A stretch of 64,000 nucleotides of DNA from contig CACGVC010000002.1 in NCBI GenBank assembly GCA_902576335.1, positions 62,001 to 126,000 of the forward strand, in the 5' to 3' direction. The notes below the pieces were generated by a model. It made no database searches, was not told where the DNA came from, and saw nothing but the letters and a program-made list of their open reading frames with translations. The translations under genes and the position numbers were made by a program. This document shows positions 10,078 to 19,575 of the stretch, one piece after another (position 1 is the first letter of the stretch; each line of letters starts with the position of its first letter). Source of the DNA: an uncultured Pelagibacteraceae bacterium (GTDB lineage: Bacteria > Pseudomonadota > Alphaproteobacteria > Pelagibacterales > Pelagibacteraceae).

Positions 10078-12315
10078 ATGAGTACTGAAAATTTTAAAAA
10101 TAAATCATTTAAAGCCAATGAAATGAGCAAATGTCCGTTCACTGGCGCAGGAACACCTGCTAAATTTTCTGCAGGAAGAGGTCAAACAGTAAGAGATTTT
10201 TGGCCGAACAGTTTAAATCTTAAAATTCTAAGTCAGCATTCAAATCTTTCTAACCCTATGGATAAAAAATTTAATTACGCTAAAGAATTTAAAAAACTTA
10301 ACTATAAAGCGCTTAAAAAAGATTTAAAAAAATTAATGACAGACTCCCAGGAGTGGTGGCCAGCTGATTATGGCCATTATGGACCATTGTTTATTAGGCT
10401 TGCTTGGCACGCTGCAGGAACTTACAGAACTGGTGATGGTAGAGGTGGAGCAGGCACGGGTAATCAGAGATTTGCGCCGCTTAATTCTTGGCCGGATAAC
10501 GTAAATTTAGATAAAGCTAGATTGCTTTTATGGCCAATCAAAAAAAAGTACGGAAGAAAAATTTCTTGGGCAGATTTATTTATACTTGTTGGAAATGTTG
10601 CTCTAGACTCAATGGGTTTTAAAACTTTTGGTTTCGGGGCAGGTAGGACAGATATATGGGAACCAGAAGATGATATTTATTGGGGCTCAGAAAAAGAAAT
10701 GCTAGGTGTTGAGAGATACAGCGGTAAGAGAGATTTAGAACAGCCCCTAGGAGCATCTCATATGGGTTTAATTTATGTTAATCCACAAGGTCCTGACGCT
10801 AACCCAGATCCTAAACTTGCAGCACATGATATTAGAGAGACATTTGGAAGAATGGCTATGAATGATTATGAGACAGCCGCTTTGGTTGCCGGAGGACATA
10901 CGTTTGGAAAATCTCATGGTGCAGCATCTGAGTCATTTAAGGGTCCCGATCCTGAAGCTTCAAGACTTCAAGACCAGTCTACTGGATGGAATAGTGGATA
11001 CAAATCTGGAAAAGGTGTTGATACAATAAGTAGTGGTATTGAAGGTGCTTGGACTCAAAATCCTATTAAATGGGATATGGGCTATTTAGATTGTCTATAT
11101 GGACATGAGTGGGAGCTTACAAAAAGCCCCGCAGGAGCTCATCAATGGACGCCTAAAAAAAATGGTCAAGAAATTAAAATGGTTCCTGATGCACACAAAA
11201 AAGGTGTGCTACACCCACCAATGATGCAAACAACTGATATTTCAATGAAAGTTGATCCAAGTTATGGACCTATCACAAAACATTTTCATCAAAATCCAAA
11301 AGAGTTTCATGATGCATTTGCAAGAGCTTGGTTTAAATTAACCCACAGGGATATGGGACCTAGAGTTTGTTATCTTGGAAGCGAAGTTCCAAAAGAGCAG
11401 TTAATTTGGCAAGATCCAATAGATAAACCAAAGTATAAACTTAAATCAAAAGATATTAAAGATTTAAAAAGTATGATTTCTAAATCAAAAATATCGATTT
11501 CAGATTTGGTTTTTACTGCATGGGCATCAGCCTCTACATTTAGAGGTTCAGACAAAAGAGGTGGTGCTAATGGTGCAAGGATAATGTTGGAGCCACAAAA
11601 AAACTGGAAAGTTAATAATCCTAAGAAGCTATCAAATGTAATTAAAGGTTTAAATAAAATCAAAAGTAAATTTGATAGTAAAAAGAAAAGTGTTTCAATG
11701 GCTGACTTAATTGTACTAGCGGGGGGTGTCGGAGTCGAAATGGCTGCAAAAAAAGCTGGTTATAAAGTTAAAGTTCCATTTTCAGCAGGAAGAGGAGATG
11801 CAAGCCAAGATCAAACTGATATTAATTCATTTAACCTTCTAGAGCCACAAGCAGATGGCTTTAGAAATTATTCAAATGGAGGAGCCTCAAATGTTTCTGC
11901 AGAAGAAAAATTAGTAGATAAGGCTCAGTTGATGGGTTTAACAGCACCTGAAATGACAGCTCTCATAGGTGGAATGAGAGTTTTAAACACTAACTATAAC
12001 AATTCAGAGTATGGTGTTTTTACAAATAGACCCGGTAGTCTTACAAATGATTATTTCATAAACCTACTAGATATGAATACAACTTGGAAAGAGGAAGATG
12101 AGTCAGAGCAAACGTTTGTAGGGAAAGACAGAAAAACTCAAAAAATTAAATGGAAAGCAACAAGGGTTGATTTGATTTTTGGTTCAAATTCTCAATTAAG
12201 AGCCCTAGCAGAGGTTTATGCATGTGAAGATTCAGGGGATAAATTTATCAATGATTTTATTGCTGCATGGGTAAAAGTAATGAACTCAGACAGATTTGAC
12301 TTGAAATTAAATTAA
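10078..12315 (+). CDS. katG: Catalase-peroxidase
   Basis: Bifunctional heme enzyme that removes hydrogen peroxide. The 745-residue protein has the distal triad R107, W110, H111 ([12 protein letters not shown]), the proximal heme ligand H274 ([10 protein letters not shown]), and all residues of the Met-Tyr-Trp adduct needed for catalase activity (W110, Y233, M259). Both the active N-terminal and degenerate C-terminal peroxidase domains are present, so it is full length. A strong Shine-Dalgarno (aggggaa) precedes the ATG, and an Irr-type operator lies 38 bp upstream. The gene appears intact. Confidence 0.97.
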   Translation: MSTENFKNKSFKANEMSKCPFTGAGTPAKFSAGRGQTVRDFWPNSLNLKILSQHSNLSNPMDKKFNYAKEFKKLNYKALKKDLKKLMTDSQEWWPADYGHYGPLFIRLAWHAAGTYRTGDGRGGAGTGNQRFAPLNSWPDNVNLDKARLLLWPIKKKYGRKISWADLFILVGNVALDSMGFKTFGFGAGRTDIWEPEDDIYWGSEKEMLGVERYSGKRDLEQPLGASHMGLIYVNPQGPDANPDPKLAAHDIRETFGRMAMNDYETAALVAGGHTFGKSHGAASESFKGPDPEASRLQDQSTGWNSGYKSGKGVDTISSGIEGAWTQNPIKWDMGYLDCLYGHEWELTKSPAGAHQWTPKKNGQEIKMVPDAHKKGVLHPPMMQTTDISMKVDPSYGPITKHFHQNPKEFHDAFARAWFKLTHRDMGPRVCYLGSEVPKEQLIWQDPIDKPKYKLKSKDIKDLKSMISKSKISISDLVFTAWASASTFRGSDKRGGANGARIMLEPQKNWKVNNPKKLSNVIKGLNKIKSKFDSKKKSVSMADLIVLAGGVGVEMAAKKAGYKVKVPFSAGRGDASQDQTDINSFNLLEPQADGFRNYSNGGASNVSAEEKLVDKAQLMGLTAPEMTALIGGMRVLNTNYNNSEYGVFTNRPGSLTNDYFINLLDMNTTWKEEDESEQTFVGKDRKTQKIKWKATRVDLIFGSNSQLRALAEVYACEDSGDKFINDFIAAWVKVMNSDRFDLKLN

Positions 12316-12336
12316 TAAAAACTAAATGAGTATTTT

Positions 12337-12948
12337 ATGCCATCAGTAACTTTCGATGATTTTTATGAGGTTCCAGATCTTAATTTTGATATTGTAAGAT
12401 TAAGAGAAGATTTAGATAAAATTTTAAAAGCTAAAAAATTTAATTCTCCTGGAGTAACACATTTTGGTGCAATATCATTAAATCAAATCCCAAATGATAA
12501 AAGTTCTATTGAAGGAAGTAAGATACGAGGAAAATATTGGACTATAGCAGATGAAACTGGGAAAGAAGTTTCTAGAGATGTTGATATAGATGAGTCTAAA
12601 TATACACAATTAATTCCTGAATTTGAGAATACTTATTTTAAGGAAGTTTACGAGACACTAAGTAAAAAATTTAAACTAGGTAGAGTAAGACTTTTATTGA
12701 AAGAGCCAAGATCAACACTTAGCTGGCATAAAGACCCGGAGTGTAGACTGCACGTACCAATTATTACTAATAAAGGTTGCTCGATGGTAATCGAGAATGT
12801 TGCAAAACATCTTCCTGCCGATGGAAAAGTTTGGATAACAAACAACACAAAATATCACAATTTCTTTAATGGTGGGGAACAAGCAAGAATACATCTAGTG
12901 GCTTGCGTACTAGAAAGCCCTTTTAAGGAACAAAATGGAAATAACTAG
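12337..12948 (+). CDS. Aspartyl/asparaginyl beta-hydroxylase family protein
   Basis: Predicted Fe(II)/2-oxoglutarate dioxygenase with a double-stranded beta-helix. In the 203-residue protein the segment SWHKDPECRLHVPI gives the first metal His and the substrate-side RLHVP motif. The later segment KYHNFFNGGEQARIHLVAC gives the second metal His and the 2-oxoglutarate-binding Arg. The substrate is unknown; distant relatives hydroxylate protein Asp/Asn or small molecules. It follows katG by 21 bp and overlaps the next gene by 14 bp, so it may share the katG transcript. Confidence 0.72.
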   Translation: MPSVTFDDFYEVPDLNFDIVRLREDLDKILKAKKFNSPGVTHFGAISLNQIPNDKSSIEGSKIRGKYWTIADETGKEVSRDVDIDESKYTQLIPEFENTYFKEVYETLSKKFKLGRVRLLLKEPRSTLSWHKDPECRLHVPIITNKGCSMVIENVAKHLPADGKVWITNNTKYHNFFNGGEQARIHLVACVLESPFKEQNGNN

Positions 12949-13174
12949 CGGAATATTTAAGGCAGCAGGAAACATTTATCAAAATAATAAAGGCTCTATC
13001 CTTAGGACAATAATATATACAATCGGACACTTTGCAATAGCCATAACTGTTCTAATGTTAGTTGCTGATGTTTCTTTCATGATTGCATTGACTGACGCGA
13101 TTGTTGAACCAATAGCCAACTCCGTTTGGTATTTTATTTTAGACAAATGGTGGGCCAGTAAGTCGAAAAATTAA
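12935..13174 (+). CDS. DUF2061 small membrane protein
   Basis: The 79-residue protein has two predicted membrane helices (roughly residues 22-45 and 48-68) and the C-terminal aromatic/basic tail FILDKWWASK that resembles DUF2061 proteins, whose function is unknown. The start codon lies inside the end of the hydroxylase gene (14-bp overlap), suggesting coupled translation. No catalytic residues are evident. Confidence 0.6.
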   Translation: MEITSGIFKAAGNIYQNNKGSILRTIIYTIGHFAIAITVLMLVADVSFMIALTDAIVEPIANSVWYFILDKWWASKSKN

Positions 13175-13221
13175 AAAAAATTTTTAATTAAATCATAATT
13201 CTTTTTTTTTGAGATAATCCT

Positions 13222-13241
13222 TGATAATAATTATCATTATC
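13222..13241. promoter_or_regulatory. Fur-like box 1
   Basis: GATAATAATTATCATTATC (13223-13241) differs from the classical 19-bp Fur box GATAATGATAATCATTATC at two positions. It contains a perfect 7-1-7 palindrome TGATAAT-A-ATTATCA at 13222-13236. It lies about 75 bp before the ATG of the small Cys-rich protein and is the strongest metal-regulator site in the window. Which regulator (Fur or Mur type) binds is not known; no fur/mur gene is in the window. Confidence 0.7.
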
Positions 13242-13257
13242 AAAAAAAATGTGCTAA

Positions 13258-13272
13258 TGATAATTATTCTCA
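13258..13272. promoter_or_regulatory. Fur-like box 2
   Basis: TGATAATTATTCTCA matches the 7-1-7 Fur palindrome TGATAATNATTATCA with one mismatch. It sits about two helical turns downstream of box 1, between that box and the Cys-rich gene. Two adjacent boxes suggest cooperative repression of the same promoter. The motif is seen; the function is inferred. Confidence 0.55.
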
Positions 13273-13316
13273 CAGATTTTTCTTGAAAGCAGTTTTCATA
13301 ATAATATTTTAATCAC

Positions 13317-13496
13317 ATGCAAATTGAAAACTATAATTGTAAAAAATGCGGGCTTACAATTTCTTCAACTTGTTCTAAATGTGATAAAGTAGTTGATGTT
13401 GAAGTTTTAGATGATGGTTGTATTGTGCAGAAAACAAAATGCGGTGATTGTGCAAATACACCAGTGATCAAAGACGTTTGCACGCAACAAAAATAA
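13317..13496 (+). CDS. Small cysteine-rich protein (59 aa), putative metal-binding
   Basis: A 59-codon frame starting MQIENYNCKKCG and ending at TAA 13494-13496. It contains eight cysteines: C8-x2-C11, C19-x2-C22, C35, C42-x2-C45 and C55. Three CxxC knuckles in so short a protein suggest a zinc-ribbon or Fe-binding fold. There is no signal peptide or membrane helix. It stands alone between a membrane-protein gene and a convergent SH3 gene, and two Fur-like boxes lie just upstream, so it is probably iron-responsive. I do not recognise the family. The cysteine spacing and regulatory region argue it is real despite its length. Confidence 0.65.
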   Translation: MQIENYNCKKCGLTISSTCSKCDKVVDVEVLDDGCIVQKTKCGDCANTPVIKDVCTQQK

Positions 13497-13511
13497 CTGG
13501 ATATTTGGAAT

Positions 13512-13958
13512 TTATTTAATTTTTCCCCAAATATTGGTTTTTTTAATCCATCCCTTAAATTTGGATGTTTTAATTTGACACCAATTTTCATTACATCTTT
13601 TAACAATTAATATTCTACCTTTTTTAATTTTTGCCAGGGGTTTTGAAAAATTAGATGGTTTTTGGAATAAAATTTTATCCTTAAGTGGTATAATTGAATT
13701 TATCTGTTTTAATTGTGAAACATGTATCCAGCCGCTATTATTTTTTACATCAATAATCCTTCGAAAATTTTCATTTTTATCAATTTGTTTTATTGGGAGA
13801 TTTATTTTCTTATATACATATTTTATAGGAGATTCTAAGCTGGGTCCATATCTGACATTAACCTTATTTTTTTTCAAAGACAGAAAAACTTCATTTGCAA
13901 AGCAATTGGATAAATAAAAAAATGTTAAAATAAATGATATTATTATTTTTTGTAACAT
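13512..13958 (-). CDS. Secreted bacterial SH3-domain protein
   Basis: The 148-residue protein has an N-terminal signal peptide (hydrophobic IISFILTFFYLSNCF, cleavage near FA-N). It then has two SH3b-like repeats: KKNKVNVRYGPSLESPI followed by GWIHVSQL, and a second with CQIKTSKFKGWIKKTNIWG. It resembles the SH3 (DUF1058-type) proteins found in many alphaproteobacteria, thought to act in the periplasm or at peptidoglycan; no enzymatic domain is attached. Its start overlaps the stop of the ThiF-like gene by one base, so it is last in the dut-thiF-SH3 run. Confidence 0.7.
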   Translation of the reverse strand: MLQKIIISFILTFFYLSNCFANEVFLSLKKNKVNVRYGPSLESPIKYVYKKINLPIKQIDKNENFRRIIDVKNNSGWIHVSQLKQINSIIPLKDKILFQKPSNFSKPLAKIKKGRILIVKRCNENWCQIKTSKFKGWIKKTNIWGKIK

Positions 13959-14707
13959 TATTTAGATATCTTTAATTTTTTTAATTTAACTTTCCTAAAA
14001 CTTAGATTTAGCAAATCAAGTATAAGGATATATCCATTTAAATTTTTACCAATATTTAAAATTTTTTTTAAGATCTCATTAGCTTGAATTGTACCAATAA
14101 TACCAGCAACTGTTCCTAGAACACCTCCATACTCACAATTTAAAATATCATCTGAGATTTCCTTTTCTTGAAAAAATGATCTTATGCATGGTGTATTTTT
14201 GTTTTTAAAATTAAAAGTAAAAATATGTCCATCAAATTTACTTATGGCTCCTACAATAAGAAATTTTTTTGTTTTTTTACAATAATCATTTATTAAAAAT
14301 TTAGTTTTAAAGTTGTCTGATCCATCTATGATATAATCATATTTGCTTGTAATATCTTTAATATTACCCTTATTGAGTTTAACTTTGTAACAATTAACTT
14401 TTGTACTTGAATTAATTTTACGTAATTTCTTTTTTGCCGCTATAACTTTTGATTTATTAATATCTTTTATATCATAAAGGCTTTGTCGATGAATATTGGT
14501 TATATCTACATAGTCGAAGTCAATTATCCCAAGATTACCTACACCTGCTCTAGTAAGAAATTCTGCAACAGAACAACCTAAACCACCCATTCCAATGACA
14601 AGCACTTTAGATTTGATTATTTTTTTTTGACCTAAAGCACCAATATTCTTTAAGATTATTTGTCTTGAGAATCTCGCAACCTGGCTTTTATTTAAATTTC
14701 GACTCAT
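13958..14707 (-). CDS. ThiF/MoeB/HesA-family adenylyltransferase
   Basis: E1-like enzyme that adenylates the C-terminus of a ubiquitin-fold sulfur carrier (ThiS or MoaD). The 249-residue product has the opening SRQIILKNIG, the ATP-binding motif VLVIGMGGLG, IDFDYVDITNIHRQ with the adenylation Arg, and DGSDNFKTKFLIND with its catalytic Asp. The usual MoeB zinc site is broken: the CxxC at PCYRC reads PCIRS and the C-terminal CxxC is absent. ATGA overlap with dut and one-base overlap with the SH3 gene indicate an operon. Whether it serves thiamine or molybdopterin cannot be told. Confidence 0.8.
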   Translation of the reverse strand: MSRNLNKSQVARFSRQIILKNIGALGQKKIIKSKVLVIGMGGLGCSVAEFLTRAGVGNLGIIDFDYVDITNIHRQSLYDIKDINKSKVIAAKKKLRKINSSTKVNCYKVKLNKGNIKDITSKYDYIIDGSDNFKTKFLINDYCKKTKKFLIVGAISKFDGHIFTFNFKNKNTPCIRSFFQEKEISDDILNCEYGGVLGTVAGIIGTIQANEILKKILNIGKNLNGYILILDLLNLSFRKVKLKKLKISK

Positions 14708-15141
14708 TTACCTGTTGAGCCAAATCCACCCTCTCCTCTTAAAGTTTTGGGTAATTCATTTGCTTCCTCTAATTCTATCTTTGCAATAGGTGTTAAAATC
14801 ATTTGTGCGATTCTATTATTATTCTCAACAACAAAATCATGATTACTATGATTAAATATGATGATCTTTAATTCACCTCTATAATCACTATCAATCGTTC
14901 CAGGAGTATTCAAAACACTAATGTTATTCTTAGCTGCTAAGCCAGAACGTGGCCTTATTTGTATTTCATAATCTTCAGAGAAAGCAACTGATAATCCTGT
15001 TGGAATTAAAGCCGAGGTTTGTGGTTTAATTACTATTTTTTCTTTCACAAAAGCCATTAGGTCCATACCCGAAGCTCCTTTAGTCTTATAAGATGGAAGA
15101 GTAACCTTAGGATCAAGTTTTTTAATTAATACTCTGACCAT
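14704..15141 (-). CDS. dut: Deoxyuridine 5'-triphosphate nucleotidohydrolase
   Basis: Trimeric dUTPase that hydrolyses dUTP to dUMP and keeps uracil out of DNA. The 145-residue protein shows the five family motifs in order: GASGMDLMA, PRSGLAAKNN, GTIDSDYRGE, RIAQMIL and the Gly-rich C-terminal arm RGEGGFGSTGK. It overlaps coaBC by one base and the ThiF-like gene by four; coaBC-dut is a common alphaproteobacterial pair. Confidence 0.95.
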   Translation of the reverse strand: MVRVLIKKLDPKVTLPSYKTKGASGMDLMAFVKEKIVIKPQTSALIPTGLSVAFSEDYEIQIRPRSGLAAKNNISVLNTPGTIDSDYRGELKIIIFNHSNHDFVVENNNRIAQMILTPIAKIELEEANELPKTLRGEGGFGSTGK

Positions 15142-16346
15142 TAATTCATGTGAGTGACAATTCTATCAACAATCTCCTCTGAGATTTCAGATTTCTTTTT
15201 GTATGAAAGTGTCTCTTTTTTCTTTTTAAGATCATTATAATGAATTGTAACCTCGTTATAATCACTATCAAAACCAATATTTTTTTTTGAAACGTCATTT
15301 GCAACGATCCAATCACAGTTTTTATTTTTAAGTTTTTTCATGGCATTCGAGTCTAAATTTTCTGTTTCAGCTGCAAAACCAATAACTAGTTTTGGTCTCA
15401 TTGAATTATGATTTGAGATATAGTTCAAGATATCAACATTTTTCTCTAATTTGATATTTAGGCTTTCTTTTTTCTTTATTTTATCTTTACTTTTTACGTC
15501 AATCTTAAAATCAGCAACTGCAGCTGAAAATACTGCAATGTCTGCTGGTAAATTTTTTTGAGTAGCTTTAAACATTTCATCTGCTGTTTCAACCTTTATA
15601 ATTTTAACTTCTTGATCTATGTCTAAATTAGTTGGACCTGATATTAAAGTTGTATCAAATCCTCTTTTATGCAGAGATTTTGCAATTTCATAACCTTGCC
15701 TACCACTTGATTTATTTGAAATAAATCTTACTGGATCAATGTATTCTTTTGTTGGACCTGCGGTAACTAAAGCTCTAATTTTTTTATTTTTTTTCCTAGT
15801 TTCAAGAAAATTTTGAATCTCATTAAATATTTCGATCGGCTCAGACATTTTACCTTCCCCATACTCTCCACATGCCATATCACCGGTAATAGGACCTATA
15901 ACTTTATAACCGTAACTTGTTAAATTTTTCAAATTATTTTTAGTAGATTTATGTTCCCACATTCTTACATTCATTGCTGGAGCCAAGTAAACTTGTTTAT
16001 TAGATGCCAGAATAACAGTTGAAGCTAAATCCTCAGCGTTTCCAGAGGCAAGTTTTGAAATAGTATTTGCTGTTGCGGGAGCAACAATAATTACATCAGC
16101 CCATCTTGATAAAGCAATATGATCCATTTCTAATTCATTTTCTATACTGAAAAGGTCATCATAAACTTTCCCTTGCGATAATGAAGCAATCGATAAGGGA
16201 GTTACAAATTTTTTAGCATTCTTTGTTAAAATTGTTCTTATATCAGCTTTATTTTTCTTAAATAATCTAACTAATTCTAAACTTTTATATGCAGCAATTC
16301 CTCCACAAATTATTAATAAAATTTTTTTATCAGCTAAATTTTTCAT
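15141..16346 (-). CDS. coaBC: Bifunctional phosphopantothenoylcysteine decarboxylase / phosphopantothenate-cysteine ligase
   Basis: Makes 4'-phosphopantetheine on the path to coenzyme A. In the 401-residue protein the N-terminal CoaC flavoprotein half has the PAMN motif (APAMNVRMWEH) and the active-site Cys loop GDMACGEYGEG. The C-terminal CoaB half (from about residue 185) has TAGPTKEYIDPVRFISN and NKSSGRQGYEIA. The length is usual. It lies between ubiB and dut on the minus strand and is probably co-transcribed with both. Confidence 0.95.
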   Translation of the reverse strand: MKNLADKKILLIICGGIAAYKSLELVRLFKKNKADIRTILTKNAKKFVTPLSIASLSQGKVYDDLFSIENELEMDHIALSRWADVIIVAPATANTISKLASGNAEDLASTVILASNKQVYLAPAMNVRMWEHKSTKNNLKNLTSYGYKVIGPITGDMACGEYGEGKMSEPIEIFNEIQNFLETRKKNKKIRALVTAGPTKEYIDPVRFISNKSSGRQGYEIAKSLHKRGFDTTLISGPTNLDIDQEVKIIKVETADEMFKATQKNLPADIAVFSAAVADFKIDVKSKDKIKKKESLNIKLEKNVDILNYISNHNSMRPKLVIGFAAETENLDSNAMKKLKNKNCDWIVANDVSKKNIGFDSDYNEVTIHYNDLKKKKETLSYKKKSEISEEIVDRIVTHMN

Positions 16347-16354
16347 TCTGTGAA

Positions 16355-17923
16355 TTAAAATACTAGAAGACCAAGAATTACAAGTAATAAAAAACCTATT
16401 ATAGATTGATTTCTGAAAGCCACCATTTCAGATCTTTTATCGCTCAATGCATCATAAGAATTTGAGTTTTGGGGAATTTGTCCACTAGCTAAAAAGGTAA
16501 GAGCCTGGTTAGCTTTATCCATAATTTCTGGAAATTCAGGTAATCTTTTTATTACTTCTGATGTGCTATTAATTGTTTCATTAATTGTGGTCATAGGGTT
16601 CTTTGTTTCTTTTAGCCAGTTTTCAAGAATAGGTTTTGATGTAGTCCAAATGTTTGTTTCAGGATTTAATTTTCTTGCTACTCCTTCAACTACCACCATT
16701 GTTTTTTGTAACATTAATAATTGTGGTTGTGTTTGCATATTAAATTTTTCTGTGACATCAAAAAGTTGTTTTAATAATTTTCCACCAGATATATCTTTAA
16801 CTGCTTGACCAAAAATAGGCTCACCTATAGATCTTAAAGCTTGAGCAAGATCATTTATCGGAACATCTTTCGGCACTAACCCTGCAATTAAATGAACCTC
16901 AGCAACTTTTTTGTAGTCTCTTTGAATAAAACCAAAGAGTATTTCGGCTAAAAATCTTTTACTCATTTTATCGAGTCTGCCCATAATTCCAAAATCAATA
17001 GGAACAATATGGCCGTCATTATCAATCAAAATATTTCCTTGGTGCATGTCAGCATGAAAAAAACCGTCTCTAACAGCATGTCTAAGAAAATTTTGGATAA
17101 TATCCTCAGCTAGTTTCTTTGTATTTACATCCCTTTTTTTTAATTCCCCAGTTTCTCTAATTGATATACCTTCTACCCAATCTAGTGTCATTACATTTTC
17201 ACTAGTATAATTCCAGTAAATTTTAGGAACATTAAAACCAATATCATTTTTTGTGTTTTCTGCATATTCATTTGCAGCAGCCGCTTCAAATCTTAGATCC
17301 ATTTCAAGATTAGTAATTTCTTTGAGTAAAAAAACTACTTCTACAAGTTTCAATCTTTTTGTCTTTTTTATTAAAGACTCAACCAAGAATGCAAATAACA
17401 TAATGGCATCAATCTCATCATTGAAAATTTTTTTGATGTCAGGCCGCAAAATTTTTATGGCAACATCTTTTATTATTCCATTATCGTCTATTTTAGCTTT
17501 ATGAACTTGAGCTATAGATGCAGCTGCAACAGGTTCGCTTAAATCAATAATTGAGTTGTAGGTATTAATTCCTAAATCATTTTTAATAATTTTTTTAGCT
17601 TGATCTTGTGAAAATGGAGGTAATCTGTCTTGAAGATTTTCAAGTTCTTTTGATAAACTTTCTCCAATAATATCAGGTCTTGTTGCCAAGAATTGACCTA
17701 GTTTTATAAAAGTTGTACCCATTGACTCTAGCGATTTTGACAACCTTTCTCCCTCATTATTGTTTACCTGTGTGTTATTTTTGAATGAAATAGAGAAGGA
17801 TAAAATTTTAAATAAAATTTTAATAGATAAAGGTGGCTCTTGAAATTTTGAGGTTATATCTAAAATATCTGATTTTGCTACTTTTCTTCCAAGTTTGAAT
17901 AATGTTATTAATTTTTTTATCAT
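16355..17923 (-). CDS. ubiB: Ubiquinone biosynthesis atypical kinase/ATPase UbiB
   Basis: ABC1/ADCK-family membrane-bound ATPase required for ubiquinone synthesis. The 522-residue protein has the KxGQ motif (FIKLGQFLATRPD), the ATP-site lysine in VAIKILRPD, the catalytic loop HADMHQGNILID near residue 290 and the DFG-like DFGIMGRLD. A C-terminal hydrophobic helix (SIIGFLLLVILGLLVF) fits membrane anchoring. I chose the ATG at 17923, which overlaps the ubiE stop as TAATG with GGAAG 6 bp upstream, over a GTG 12 bp earlier. Confidence 0.93.
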   Translation of the reverse strand: MIKKLITLFKLGRKVAKSDILDITSKFQEPPLSIKILFKILSFSISFKNNTQVNNNEGERLSKSLESMGTTFIKLGQFLATRPDIIGESLSKELENLQDRLPPFSQDQAKKIIKNDLGINTYNSIIDLSEPVAAASIAQVHKAKIDDNGIIKDVAIKILRPDIKKIFNDEIDAIMLFAFLVESLIKKTKRLKLVEVVFLLKEITNLEMDLRFEAAAANEYAENTKNDIGFNVPKIYWNYTSENVMTLDWVEGISIRETGELKKRDVNTKKLAEDIIQNFLRHAVRDGFFHADMHQGNILIDNDGHIVPIDFGIMGRLDKMSKRFLAEILFGFIQRDYKKVAEVHLIAGLVPKDVPINDLAQALRSIGEPIFGQAVKDISGGKLLKQLFDVTEKFNMQTQPQLLMLQKTMVVVEGVARKLNPETNIWTTSKPILENWLKETKNPMTTINETINSTSEVIKRLPEFPEIMDKANQALTFLASGQIPQNSNSYDALSDKRSEMVAFRNQSIIGFLLLVILGLLVF

Positions 17924-18627
17924 TATATCTTCCACCCACTATGAATTGAAACTATACCACCAGATAAATTTATATAATCGCACTTATCGAATTTACTTTC
18001 ATTCATTAAGTCTATAAGCTCTTGTTGATTAACAAAATTTTCAATACTTTTTATTAAATACTGGTAAGGCTCTTTTTTTCCAACAACAATTTTTCCTATT
18101 ACTGGAATTAGCTTAGAATATTTTTTGTAAAGATTATTTAAATTAGTGTTTTGAATTTTTGAAAATTCAAGACATAAAAATCGACCTCCTGGTTTTAAAA
18201 CTCTGTATGCTTCTTTCAAGGATTTTTTTATATTTTTTGTATTTCTTAATCCAAAGCTAATTGTATAAAAATCAAAGGAGTTACTTGATACAGGCAAACT
18301 TTCAGCTGAGGATATATGCCATTTTAAATTTTTATATGAAGATAATTTTTTTTTAGCAATATCTATCATTCCTTTATTTGGATCAATACAAGTTATCTCA
18401 GCATTTTTACCAACACTTTTTAAATAAATTTTAGCTATATCTCCTGTTCCACAAGCAACATCTATTAATTTTTGGTTTATAGAGGGATTCATCATATTAA
18501 ATAAGTTTTTTTTCCATATTCTATGAATTCCAAGTGACATTAAGTCATTCATAAGATCGTATTGATCATAAACTTGGTTAAAGACTCTTTGGACTAGCCC
18601 TTTTTTATTTTGAAGATCTTGTTGCAT
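17923..18627 (-). CDS. ubiE: Ubiquinone/menaquinone biosynthesis C-methyltransferase UbiE
   Basis: SAM-dependent C-methyltransferase acting on the polyprenyl-benzoquinol ring. The 234-residue protein has VFNQVYDQYDLMNDLMSLG at the N-terminus, SAM motif I VACGTGDIAKIY, SFGLRNTKNIKKSLKEAYRV and LEFSKIQN. The frame extends 24 codons upstream to 18699, but that stretch is a hydrophobic tail unlike the family and overlaps mutM, so the ATG at 18627 is the start. mutM diverges 32 bp away, and ubiB follows with one-base overlap, as in other alphaproteobacteria. Confidence 0.94.
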   Translation of the reverse strand: MQQDLQNKKGLVQRVFNQVYDQYDLMNDLMSLGIHRIWKKNLFNMMNPSINQKLIDVACGTGDIAKIYLKSVGKNAEITCIDPNKGMIDIAKKKLSSYKNLKWHISSAESLPVSSNSFDFYTISFGLRNTKNIKKSLKEAYRVLKPGGRFLCLEFSKIQNTNLNNLYKKYSKLIPVIGKIVVGKKEPYQYLIKSIENFVNQQELIDLMNESKFDKCDYINLSGGIVSIHSGWKI

Positions 18628-18659
18628 AAAATTTAAATATACAAATAATATAGTATGAA

Positions 18660-19523
18660 ATGCCAGAATTACCAGAAGTAGAAATTGTAAGACAATCACT
18701 AAATAAAAAAATAATACAAAAAACTATAAAAAAAGTAATAGTTAGGAATAGAAATTTAAGAATTAAGGTACCTCTAAATTTTAAAAAAATTTTAGAAAAT
18801 CAAAAAATTTTAAATGTTGATAGATTTTCAAAATATCTGATTCTTTTTTTATCTGGAAGAAATAAATTGTTAATTCATCTTGGTATGAGTGGTACAATTC
18901 ATCTTTTAAAACACGGTAAAGAAAATTTTTTGACCAATACAAGCTTTTATAATTCTCCAAAATTACCTGATAAACATAATCATATTGAAATTTTCTTCGA
19001 TAAATTTAGATTAGTATATAATGACCCTAGAAGGTTTGGCTTTTTTGAAATCATAAAAGACCAACAGTCTCTTGAAAAAAGATTTGAAAAACTAGGTCCT
19101 GAACCTTTTAACTTAAAGTTTAACACAAACTATATCTATAATAATTTAAAAAATAAAAAAAAAGATATTAAAAATTTTTTATTAGATCAAAATTTTATAT
19201 CTGGAATTGGAAACATTTATGCTAGTGAAATTCTTTATCTTAGCAAGATAAATCCTACAAAAAAGGGTGAATCTATCAATAAAGAGGAGTGTAAAAAAAT
19301 CTTTATTAACTCCAAGTTGGTGCTCCTAAATGCTATAAAAAGAGGAGGTTCTTCAATAAGAGATTTTAAAGATCTTTCCGGAAAAAAGGGATCATTTCAA
19401 AAAAACTTCAAAGTTTATCAAAGAGAGGGACTAAAATGTAAAAGGAAAAATTGCAAAGGTTTTATTAAAAAAAAAAATATTTCAAATAGATCAACATTCT
19501 TTTGTACATTTTGCCAAAAATAA
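18660..19523 (+). CDS. mutM: Formamidopyrimidine-DNA glycosylase
   Basis: Base-excision repair enzyme removing 8-oxoguanine and FaPy, with AP-lyase activity. The 287-residue protein begins MPELPEVE (P2 nucleophile, E3). It has the conserved NDPRRFGFF loop and the helix-two-turn-helix region LDQNFISGIGNIYASEILY. A C-terminal C4 zinc finger comes from CKRKNC and CTFC, close to the end at residue 287. It diverges from ubiE and is followed by rpsT, a neighbourhood that leads into dnaA as in other alphaproteobacteria. Confidence 0.96.
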   Translation: MPELPEVEIVRQSLNKKIIQKTIKKVIVRNRNLRIKVPLNFKKILENQKILNVDRFSKYLILFLSGRNKLLIHLGMSGTIHLLKHGKENFLTNTSFYNSPKLPDKHNHIEIFFDKFRLVYNDPRRFGFFEIIKDQQSLEKRFEKLGPEPFNLKFNTNYIYNNLKNKKKDIKNFLLDQNFISGIGNIYASEILYLSKINPTKKGESINKEECKKIFINSKLVLLNAIKRGGSSIRDFKDLSGKKGSFQKNFKVYQREGLKCKRKNCKGFIKKKNISNRSTFFCTFCQK

Positions 19524-19575
19524 ACGAATTATTTGATTGACCGACAGTATTTATCAAGTTATACCCCAGCCAAAA

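Noticed and set aside
18628..18699. Longer N-terminus of ubiE overlapping mutM
   Set aside because: The extra 24 residues are hydrophobic, unlike the family, and would overlap the divergent mutM start.
19537..19575. Thirteen-codon N-terminal extension of rpsT
   Set aside because: S20 proteins begin MANxKSA, which is at 19576.
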